From NCBI GenBank assembly GCA_030685235.1, contig MU839093.1, forward strand, positions 248,001-312,000: 64,000 bases of DNA. Reading direction: 5' to 3'. Origin of the DNA: Copromyces sp. CBS 386.78 (Eukaryota; Ascomycota; Sordariomycetes; Sordariales; Sordariaceae). The position numbers and the translations under genes were made by a program. Shown in pieces: positions 1 through 8,742 of this stretch (position 1 is the first letter of the stretch; the number at the start of each line of letters is the position of its first letter). The notes beneath the pieces were generated by a model that searched no databases, had not been told where the DNA came from, and saw only the letters and a list, made by a program, of their open reading frames with translations.

Positions 1-725
1 TCCTCGCTCTGCTTCCACAATCCCCTGGAAATGACCCCCGACGCCCCCTCACCCAGAGGCGGCTCCTGCACCTCCAGATTCCTCCACTCGATCCTCTCCA
101 AATCAAACCTCCTCCCCGCCTTCGCCGTCGCCGTCCTCGTCTGCTCCTCAACACAAGGATTCCCCGCAAACGATAAAAACGCCAGCTTCGGTAAGTCGGT
201 AAACAACCACCCCGGAAGACTCTCAAACCTGTTGGCACTCAACCTCAGCAGCGCCAGCTTTTTACACCCCTCTCCCATAGATGCCGGTAGGCTCGACAGT
301 CGGTTCCCAGCCAACATACACTTCTCCAACTTGTCACACCGTCCCAAATCCTCGGGCAGTTTTTCGATGCGATTGTCAGTGAGGATCAGCCACCTCAGTG
401 TCTTTGTGGGTAAGGCACCTTCAGGGATGCAAGTCATCCCGTTTGAGCGGAAGGCGATCATCTCTAGGGATGGACATTGGGCTAGGACTGATGGGAAAGT
501 CGTGAAATTGTTGGAAGAGAGGAAGAGGACGCGGAGGTGGGGGAGGGATGAGCCGAAGTTGGAGGGAAGGGAGGAGAGGCCGGTTCCCGAAAGGTCGAGG
601 TGGGTGAGGGTGGCGCCGAGGGTGAGGATTGCGGGGGGGAGGAGGCCCGAGGGGAGGGGGGTGGTTAGTTTTAGGTGGGCTGTTGAGGCGTAACCGCCGG
701 AGAGGAGGGTTGAGAGGTCGTGCAT
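1..725 (-). CDS. Leucine-rich-repeat protein kinase, 5' part (3' end outside window)
   Basis: The reverse strand is open from an ATG at 725-723 to the window edge, giving 241 codons. Residues about 35-190 are a run of leucine-rich repeats (LxxLxLxxNxLxxLP type, with segments such as RWLILTDNRIEKLP and LRLSANRFESLP). At residues 224-230 the chain enters a kinase glycine loop, LGEGASG. The rest of the kinase domain lies beyond position 1. No signal peptide or membrane helix separates repeats and kinase, so a cytosolic LRR-kinase is expected rather than a plant-type receptor kinase. From memory, repeat spacing and wording resemble a family of bacterial LRR-containing protein kinases (for example in pseudomonads) that begin in the same way. 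Substrate unknown. The gene is divergent from TAF8, with 850 bp between starts. Confidence 0.85.
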   Translation of the reverse strand, partial: MHDLSTLLSGGYASTAHLKLTTPLPSGLLPPAILTLGATLTHLDLSGTGLSSLPSNFGSSLPHLRVLFLSSNNFTTFPSVLAQCPSLEMIAFRSNGMTCIPEGALPTKTLRWLILTDNRIEKLPEDLGRCDKLEKCMLAGNRLSSLPASMGEGCKKLALLRLSANRFESLPGWLFTDLPKLAFLSFAGNPCVEEQTRTATAKAGRRFDLERIEWRNLEVQEPPLGEGASGVISRGLWKQSE

Positions 726-1575
726 TTTTTTTCTTTTTTTCTTTTTATTGTTGTTGGTGTGGGCGGCGGTGGTGGTGAGAAAAAAAGGATTGACTTGGGT
801 AAGCAGTTGGTGGTCGTGGTTGTTTACAAAGGAGTGTTGTTACTGGTGAAGGCGTGAAGGCGTGAAGGCATTCACGGTCAAATTGTTAGCGAGTTTGATG
901 GTGTGCTCTTGACATCTTGACAGCGACGTCCGTAAAAATACACCCAACATGTTATTACGGTCAGTACTGTACCGTATTGTACATTCAGTTTACACATCCA
1001 AGCGCCTTTATTATGCCCTCAAATCCAGACTCTAAACATCCTCTAAATGCAAGAATACCTCATGGGCTCTATCCAACGTGTTTACCATGTTTTGTCTCTC
1101 TATAACAGTTTCGCAAAGGCCTTTTCTCGCCCAATCGAGGCGTATTGGACTGTCCATGTTCGGTTTTCTTGCTTGAGTAAAACAAATGTTACCGGCAGGT
1201 AAGGCCCAAATAGTACTAGCGCCTGGCCCAAGCTGCAAGGCTGGTGAATGTGCTTTTGACGTTAGCTTGGCCTGTGCGTGGGTGATCCCAGACCGTTGAA
1301 TCCATTTCCCAATTCAGCTTTCCATTCATCGACTGCTGTGCAAGGTGCGACCGCGCCCAGGCCTTATCAATTCGTCAAGAAGCTCCCCTCCCAGTCCGCG
1401 ACGTAACATCTTCGCAGCAGCCAAACATCCCTTCCACAACTTCGACATATCTTACGACCGCAGACCAAACGGTTAGCAGTTACGGATTCGCGACCGATAT
1501 AAATACCACCAACAAAACGTGTCGTCTGCCTGGCTTTGTCCCCAGCTCTCGCGGATAACACCTCCGTCATCAGCC
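726..1575. other. Intergenic, divergent promoter region between LRR-kinase and TAF8
   Basis: The region begins with a T/C-rich tract just upstream of the kinase ATG (726-750), as is common in fungal leaders. It then holds a short tandem 'gaaggcgt' repeat near 848-868. Short ORFs here show no convincing coding character. Both flanking genes are transcribed away from it. Confidence 0.5.
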
Positions 1576-2787
1576 ATGGCGACCGACACGCGCAAGAGAC
1601 CGGCGGACGCAGAGGGAGCGCAACAGTCTCAACCCAAACGACCAAAGACCAACACGTCATCACGAACAATCCTCGCAGTCGAAGCGATCGGAAAGTCGCC
1701 AAATGCATCGACAGCACCCTCACCCGACGAGCTGGCCAAGAATGGACTGAGGCGGACGATCGCGTTGGCGTTGGAGACGGTCGGCTTCGACGGAGCCACG
1801 CCCGAAGCATTAGAGAGCTTCACCATAATGACGGAGACGTGTATGCTGCCTGTTGCGCTGAGGCTGCCCCGCGTCACCTTGCCTTCATGCTAACCTCACA
1901 CCCTTTGGGCAGACCTCCATTCGTTAACCGAACAAGTCAAGATCTTTGCCAACGCCTCGCGCCGCTCCTACCCGATACCCATGGACTTCGAAAACACACT
2001 GAATCGTTTCAACGTCACACCCACAGCCCTCTACTACCACAGAAAGCCCCCGATATCGAAGAAGAAGCGACAACCAGTCTGGGAAGATGTCCCTCTGGGC
2101 GAAGCCATCCCCACCGACCTCCCCGTCCTCGCTCCCGAACTCGACGGCGCCGCAGACAAGGCAGCCAAGAATTACATCCCGAGCTCCTTCCCCTCCTTCC
2201 CCAGCGTGCACACGTACAAGTACACACCCGAAAGCGTCGAGGCCGCCACGGCCGTAGACGACAGCAGCATCATAACCGACACCCAAGCCACGACCGCCAC
2301 GCAGACCCAAACGATGATCGCTGAATCTCAGGCACCAGCAACAGCGGCAACATTAGCAGCCACACAACAATCACAACTCCCCACCAAGATTCCCCAACGA
2401 CCACTGGCGCCCGACGAGATCCCCCGCGGTGATCCAAAGAAGATCCGCGAAGCCGCCGCCAAGGAGGCCAAGGCCGGCGAGCAAGCTTTGCGCCGCCTCA
2501 TGCGCGCCAGCAAGATCGCCAAGCAGAAGGACGTGTCAGCCACGGCGCAGCGGGCGCCGGCCAAACGCGAGCGGTACGCGCTCTGGGAGGCCGCCATGCG
2601 CGAGCTGGTCGAGGACGATAGTAAGGCCAAGGGCAGAGAGGTGGCACCTGTGGCTATGCATAGCCAGCAGGGCAGGGTCGAAATTGCCGACCACAGCATG
2701 ATTGTCAATGCGGAGAAGGGCTATTATCGGAAGGAGGTGGCGAGGCCGGGGGTGAGGAAGTTGGCGGGGGAGTTGACGGGGAAGTGA
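1576..2787 (+). CDS. taf8: Transcription initiation factor TFIID subunit 8 (TAF8)
   Basis: Two exons, 1576-1840 and 1913-2787, joined over a 72-nt intron with donor GTATGC and branch point GCTAAC at 1889, encode 379 aa. Residues about 48-110 form the bromodomain-associated histone fold (LRRTIALALETVGFDGATPE, then a helix with LHSLTEQVKIFAN that is completed only after splicing). The middle carries the TAF8 C-terminal type motif, IPSSFPSFPSVHTYKYTP, about residues 150-170. The C-terminal third is charged and helical (KKIREAAAKEAKAGEQALRR). In other eukaryotes TAF8 pairs with TAF10 through the histone fold inside nuclear TFIID. The ATG at 1576 has a good context (gccATGG) and precedes a basic nuclear-localisation-like stretch, RKRP and KRPK. 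Confidence 0.88.
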
Positions 2788-4003
2788 GAAGTGAGGTCCA
2801 TAGGGGAGGTGGCAGCAGGGCGACGAGGGTGAAGATGCTACGAGAAGAGAGGTCATGATAAGGGGTGATTTTTCTCGGGCAGTTTGAGGATGATGAGTTT
2901 GCCATGGGCGAATAGCAGAGCTCAAGGATGATCACGATTATGACCATGGTCTTGCAAAGACAATGCACATGGAGGCTGGAAAGATTGGCATGCGAAAAGA
3001 GGGGTGTGGTGCCAGCCATGAAGAAGGCACCGAGCTGTTATTGCTTGATTCAAAAGGCATGAGGAGTTAAAGGGACGGCGCATTATTGAGAGCAGCATTA
3101 GCATATTTGTCATCTTTCTCGAGTGTACAAGATACCCATATGGAACATATAAATAGACGGATAGTAGTCTATACAGCGGATGTTGCTTGGTTCCTGTGTT
3201 TTGCAATGGCTTACAAGTTGAGGTGTTGTCTTTGATGACATTATGCCCAGAAAAAAACAATACTGGGATGCACAATACATGAAGGTAAGGGAGGAAGCAG
3301 GAAATAGCTTGGGAACATCCATGCGCATTAGGAATGAATATTCATCAACGTGAACGATTCAAAAGTCATTACCTACATTCATATTTAGAAACAGAGCTCT
3401 TTGAGAACTCGGATCTCACAGTAAATGCCTTGGTACAGAGCAACATGGAGTCCTTGTCAGTTCGAGTTCAACACCGCCCATTTGCACACACAGTGAAAGT
3501 AAACCAAGCAGAGATCCAGTCCGCAGATCTGGCTGCTCCTTAAAAATACGAGTGAAGTCATATAGAACCTTGGATGTTTACCGTTTGTCATGGACCGAGG
3601 AAGGGAAGCTCCCAAAGTACACTTACACTAGACTAAAGCTGCCAGCTTTTGCCGGACCGGCAATGGCACAGTGCACTTGGAGTGACGACACCGCAGGGGC
3701 AGTTCCGGGCAGGCCTGGAAGAGACAGTGTGCAATTTTGCGACCAGCCATTTCGACTGGAGCGACAGCGCCAAGGCGGCAACAGGCCCAGAGCCCCACCA
3801 CCCAGCGACACCCGCCGCAGTTCTGTGGCAGGCGTCGGCCGACCCTATTTTCCGCCGCACAAAAATTTCCGGAATTCCTCCTGGTCCCGTCGCCCAGTCT
3901 CCGCATTGTGCCTTTGACGATTTTCGAAGAGGCACCGTGAAAAAGCTCACCACCCATTCCACCCATTGATCCTCCCCTGATCAACCAGAAAGGAACTGCA
4001 AAG
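2788..4003. other. TAF8 3' region and cpc-2 promoter/leader
   Basis: There is no gene I can support. The left half is the 3' flank of TAF8. The right half is the upstream region of cpc-2. ORFs of up to about 130 codons on both strands between 3550 and 4030 overlap one another in several frames and show no domain, so I treat them as leader or promoter DNA. Confidence 0.5.
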
Positions 4004-5667
4004 ATGGCTGAGCAACTCATCCTCAAGGGCACCCTGGAGGGCCACGTAAGTTTTTACATTTCTTGCGAATTCCCCGACCGCTGACGTTGCTGCTGCTGCT
4101 GCTGCTGCCGCTGCCGCCGCCATGTTTGTTGTTGTTGTTGTTGTCGGCATTGCGCCGGTGGGCTGCTGGTGGTTTATAAGAGAAGGAAGAGAGCGCGATG
4201 GGCGCAATCTGGAAAGAGGGTACTGCGACGACAACGACGAAGACAAGTTGGGCGGCGACGACCATGGGGACATTACACGGCAGCAGCAAAGCAGACAGCA
4301 ACAAGCGATTCGTGAATAACCACCGCACATGGAGATATGTGGTGGGAAAATATGGACGAATCCAGAAAACTGACCACAATATCTTTTGCAGAATGGCTGG
4401 GTCACCAGCTTGGCCACCTCTTTGGAGAAGTACGAAACCACCATCACCACCGAACAAACCGCATTTTACACGCGCGAAAGGTCATAAACTTACAAATGCT
4501 CTCGCAATTAGCCCCAACATGCTCCTTTCTGGTAGCAGAGACAAGTCCCTCATCATCTGGAACCTCACCCGCGATGAGACCTCGTACGGCTACCCCAAGC
4601 GCCGTCTCCACGGCCACTCTCACATCGTCTCCGACTGTGTACGTTAAAAAAAAAACTACTCGACACGAATTTGGCGGAGGATTTGTTGATATCTGGAAAT
4701 ATCGGGGGCAGTTTGACTGATTGGCGCGGCAGGTGATCTCTTCCGACGGTGCCTACGCCCTCTCTGCCTCGTGGGACAAGACCCTCCGTCTCTGGGAGCT
4801 TTCCACCGGCACCACCACCCGCCGTTTCGTCGGCCACACCAACGACGTTCTCTCCGTCAGCTTCTCCGCCGACAACCGTCAGATCGTCTCCGGTTCCCGC
4901 GATCGCTCCATCAAGCTCTGGAACACCCTCGGTGACTGCAAGTTCACCATCACCGAGAAGGGCCACACCGAGTGGGTTTCTTGCGTCCGCTTCAGCCCCA
5001 ACCCCCAGAACCCCGTCATTGTCTCCTCCGGCTGGGACAAGCTCGTCAAGGTATGTTGTAACCTGCCCTTGTTCACATTCCGACACCATGATGCTTGCAT
5101 ATTTTTTCATAAAATAGTATTTGCTACTTCAGAGCCCTCGGGCCATGAGACCAACTTCACACGCACTGATTTTGTCGGAAATCCAAAACTTGTTGTCACG
5201 CAATTTCGAGAGGATTCGGTGACTAACCAAGTCTCAAACAGGTTTGGGAGCTCTCGTCCTGCAAGCTCCAGACTGACCACATCGGTCACACCGGCTACAT
5301 CAACGCCGTCACCATCTCCCCCGACGGCTCCCTCTGCGCCTCCGGTGGCAAGGACGGTACCACCATGCTCTGGGACCTCAACGAGAGCAAGCACCTCTAC
5401 TCTCTCAACGCCAACGACGAGATCCACGCCCTCGTCTTCTCCCCCAACCGCTACTGGCTCTGCGCTGCCACCTCCAGCAGCATCATCATCTTCGACCTCG
5501 AGAAGAAGAGCAAGGTCGACGAGCTCAAGCCCGAGTTCCAGAACATCGGCAAGAAGTCCCGCGAGCCCGAGTGCGTCTCCCTCGCCTGGTCCGCCGATGG
5601 CCAGACCCTCTTCGCCGGTTACACCGACAACATCATCCGTGCCTGGGGTGTCATGTCCCGCGCTTAA
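4004..5667 (+). CDS. cpc-2: CPC-2, RACK1-type WD40 ribosomal scaffold protein
   Basis: Five exons (4004-4045, 4392-4429, 4512-4638, 4733-5050, 5242-5667) give 316 aa, the usual RACK1 length. All joins keep phase and match the family, for example [18 protein letters not shown] and KLVK/VWELSS. The protein is a seven-bladed WD40 propeller with repeated GH...WD pairs ([39 protein letters not shown]). RACK1 proteins sit on the head of the 40S ribosomal subunit and link translation to signalling; Neurospora cpc-2 is known for cross-pathway control of amino-acid biosynthesis. Codon use is strongly biased to C-ending codons, consistent with high expression. Intron 1 (4046-4391) is unusually long, begins just 14 codons in and contains CTG/TTG repeats. 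Intron 4 (5051-5241) contains a snoRNA. Confidence 0.97.
5080..5178 (+). ncRNA. Box C/D snoRNA, U24/snR24-like, inside cpc-2 intron 4
   Basis: Within the 191-nt intron 4 there is a box C-like ATGATGC (5088-5094) and a box D CTGA (5166-5169). They are closed by a perfect 6-bp terminal stem, CCGACA (5080-5085) with TGTCGG (5173-5178). An internal C'-like ATGAGAC lies at 5145-5151. The segment TATTTGCTACTTCAGA (5118-5133) matches, from memory, the D'-side guide of yeast snR24, which lies in the intron of the yeast cpc-2 orthologue ASC1, and resembles human U24. U24 directs 2'-O-methylation of large-subunit rRNA. The guide just upstream of box D does not look like the yeast one. It is expected to be released from the spliced intron. 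Confidence 0.8.
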
Positions 5668-6274
5668 GCGTTTGAGACGTCGTAGTCGGAGCCGGAACTG
5701 GTTGGCTAGGGGACGTTGTGGACGGGAGGCTTGCGCGGCATGAACTTGGCAGTAGTCCGTGAAGGACGACGCCTCGCTTGCTGTCGTGCTCAGGCTGCAT
5801 CAGGGCAATTTCGTTCAGGGATTCTTCCATGGTAAAGGCGCATCTCGGAACTGCTTTGTATCGTCTTTGCTTTCTTTCATTACATACCAAAATGAAAGGA
5901 CAACTGGGAGCTATGGGAAAAAGTTGCATTGAACCTACCTAATGTCACGCCGAAAGAAGAAGCCTCTACGTGTGCAGCGTATTTTTGGTCCACCTTTGGC
6001 AATGAAAGATAATGAAAGGCCAAGATGAACCAACTGTTTGTCCGTCGTTGTTGTTGATGTGGTGATTTGTCGAGTCATGATGTGTCTCAATCAGTACCAA
6101 TGTTGTCTGCGTGTCTTCAAGCTGTGAGGGTCCTGATATCCAAACCACTCATTCGTCTTGGTCAATATGCCGATCCAAATCACCTTGAACGTCCCCTCGA
6201 TCTTGCACCACCACCCTACCCTTTTTAACCCATTTTCCCCACAACCAAACAGTCACCATCAATCTCTTCCCCCC
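5668..6274. other. 3' flanks of two convergent genes
   Basis: This stretch lies between the convergent ends of cpc-2 and the membrane-protein gene at 6275. No coding region or RNA gene is evident. Confidence 0.5.
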
Positions 6275-6928
6275 TCACCGTCCAACCCTCACCTCCTCAA
6301 ACCGATACGGCCCCTTCACATCTCCATCCCCGTGCCCATCCCCGTGACGTTCACACCTCTCAATCCCCCCTCCCAAACTAGACCCAGTCTCAGCCGTACA
6401 TGTATCATTCCCATCAAGCCTCCCCCCATCCCCATCCCCATCCCCATCCCCATACCGATGATGATAATCAGCCCTCTCAACCTCAACCCCCGACCTCAAA
6501 TCCTCCTCCAACGGCACCTCAACCAAATAAGAAGGACCCGCATACCCATACCCATACCCATTCTCACGATGATGGTCCCGGCACTCCCGGCACTCCCTCT
6601 CCAGATCCTCCCGTCTCCTCTTTTGTCGTCGCACACGGTTCCCGCTGCGCCATTGTAAGAAGCAGACGGTTAGGAAGGTGATCAGGACGAGGACGAGGAC
6701 GGTGTCGATTATGGCGGTTAGGGCGGGGCCTTGGGAGGGGGAGAAGAGGGAGTTGGAGTTGGAGTTGGAGTCGGGGTCGGTGTTGGTTTCTTTAGCTGTT
6801 TGCGTGGCTGGTGGTTGGGTGTTTGGTTGGTTGACGGTCGGGGGGTTGGGTATGGGAGACATGGAAGTAAAACTAAAAGAGGGGGAGGAGGAGGGTATGG
6901 AAGGGGTGGAAACATGAATGGGAGACAT
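6275..6928 (-). CDS. Small single-pass membrane protein, function unknown
   Basis: An uninterrupted 217-codon ORF starts at ATG 6928-6926 and stops at TGA 6275. Residues 1-65 are rich in Ser, Pro, Thr and Asn. A clear transmembrane helix follows (ALTAIIDTVLVLVLITFLTV, about 70-92), then a strongly basic stop-transfer stretch (RVRRQKRRRED). The cytoplasmic tail is low-complexity, with GYGYGY and a GDGDGDGDGD run encoded by a CCCATC microsatellite (about 6420-6450). This predicts a plasma-membrane protein with the N-terminus outside. No signal peptide is visible, so an upstream exon between 6930 and 7200 is possible. No domain was recognised. The repeat-encoded tail means part of the frame could be fortuitous. 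Confidence 0.5.
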   Translation of the reverse strand: MSPIHVSTPSIPSSSPSFSFTSMSPIPNPPTVNQPNTQPPATQTAKETNTDPDSNSNSNSLFSPSQGPALTAIIDTVLVLVLITFLTVCFLQWRSGNRVRRQKRRREDLERECRECRDHHRENGYGYGYAGPSYLVEVPLEEDLRSGVEVERADYHHRYGDGDGDGDGGRLDGNDTCTAETGSSLGGGIERCERHGDGHGDGDVKGPYRFEEVRVGR

Positions 6929-8742
6929 GGAGGGCCTGGGGGGAAGAGCGGGGGCGGGGGTGGAGGTTATGTTTGTGAGTTCATGTTGGCGAAGCTGGGT
7001 GAAGCGGGAGGTTGGGTTAGTATTGCTAGGATAGGATGTGGAGATGGGGGTTGGGTTGGGGTAAAGTCTATGTAGAGGTATCTAGGTATGGTATGGATGG
7101 ATGGTGTAGATGCTTGGATTCATGTTGTGTTAGGCTGGGGTGGGCTGGGGTGGGCTGGTTGAGGTTGGGTTAAGGTTGATGGACTAACCTGTATCATGAT
7201 GGCACCTTTCTTTCCTTCCTTCCCTCCGGTTTCCCTGTCTTGATCTCTTTTTTTTTTCTTCCTGTTTTTATTTCCGAAAGACTATGCCAGTCTAGAGGTA
7301 GACAGACTAACCGACCTCCCAGTGGGTAAATATTCGGATCAAGAAGCAAAGTGAGAGAGGGTTCCAGGCTGTGTCAAGGCAGCGGCGAGTGATTACTTAC
7401 ATAAGGGAGGTAATTTCAGTCACTTATACTGAGGGCCAACCCGAGCAACGATCAATGGAAAAGACCAATAGAGAGGGCAGACAGTTGTTTGAATCCCAGC
7501 ACTCAGAGATTGATTGATAAGACGAGTCGAGAGCTGAACCCAAGGAAATGTTCAAATACCTAGGTACCTACGCAAATGTTTAGTAGAAGAAGAAGGGGAG
7601 AATATCAGTCAGTCCAAGAACAGAAACCTAGGTAAGTATCTAAGAAAGAATGACGAGCCCGAAACCGTCAGGTCTCTCTCTTCAAACCAGTCAACCCAGT
7701 CCAGTCCAGTCAGGCCGTTGGATTCGCAACCTCTGTAGTACCTAAGGTATTGTACAATCCAAGTACTGGTTTGTTTGTTTGTTTGTTCCTTTGTTGTTAA
7801 CTCGATACATCTCGATTAGTCAACCTTCCTACATAGGTATTTCGAAGTCTGATTAATCCGTTTCATTATTTTTTTTTCATTTTTTTTTTGGTTTTTTCAA
7901 AAATAGAATCTAATAGGTTGCATATGCCATACGAAATTAGCTTGGAAATGCTTTTCTGATTCGTACCTACCTAGCTGTTACATCTTATTCTTGTGACGTT
8001 CAGGATACTTTAGATCTTATTCTTGTGAGGTTCAGGATACTTTAGAATGTATCTCGTCCAGTACCTTACCTACCTAATGTTAGGAGTACCGAGCTAACAA
8101 ATAACCCAGTATTGGACTATACCTAAGGTACCAAGTCTCACCAGTCCTCGGAGAATCTATCCAACATCTTTTGTCTCATGTCCAGTGACCTACTTCTAGT
8201 GTCCGCCTTCCATTTGATAAACATCTTATGTGTAGAGCCACGGCCATTTTGTCCGTGCCTATAATTTTCCCGGTGGTACTTAATGTCCTTTGTGGTCGGC
8301 CACCATCCATGCATTAGAGTGACACCGTCACACACTAAAAAAGTGTGTTGTATCCCGTCCCTTGTGTTCGTTCAGTGTTGTCTGTGTTTGCTTCCAGATG
8401 TACACCAATAGTGGCTTTTGGCGTAGGGCGACATCCGATGTGTTATGTTGGCAACATCAAAGTCCATATGTAGTAACCATCTCCTCGGCGCAGTTACCGT
8501 GCAATCTTCCTCAAGATGAATTTTGGACGTTTCCCATCACTGTTGTAGAAGGGGACTTCAGACATGAAATGTCAAGTCGTTGAAAACTTGCCTTGCAGCT
8601 TGTACAAATGAGACAAGTAAACCCAAACGCTGTTATTATTTCTGTTCCCTATCATCCTATTCCATAAAAAAACCCAACCCAGAAAGGAAAATCGCTGATG
8701 ATACCAAAATAAAAACAAAATCCACCTCAATAACTCCCATGT
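6929..8742. other. Intergenic region, 1.8 kb
   Basis: No supportable gene. The left part is the presumed promoter and leader of the 6275-6928 gene, with G-rich minisatellite-like wording (tgggctgggg repeated near 7135-7160). The middle is AT-rich and holds several TACCTAGGTA/ACCTACC motifs and a 32-bp tandem duplication. The right end is the 3' flank of the DUF3112 gene. Confidence 0.5.
7982..8045. repeat. 32-bp tandem duplication
   Basis: Two adjacent 32-bp copies (7982-8013 and 8014-8045) begin ATCTTATTCTTGTGA and end CAGGATACTTTAG. They differ at one position, C versus G. This is a recent local duplication in non-coding DNA. Confidence 0.9.

Noticed and set aside
31..693. 220-codon plus-strand ORF
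   Set aside because: Shadow of the LRR-kinase, whose leucine-rich repeats read clearly on the other strand.
1924..2310. Minus-strand ORF within TAF8
   Set aside because: Antisense to the conserved TAF8 frame; no domain.
6418..6450. Regular CCCATC repeats considered as a CRISPR-like array
   Set aside because: Simple microsatellite without spacers, in a eukaryotic coding frame.
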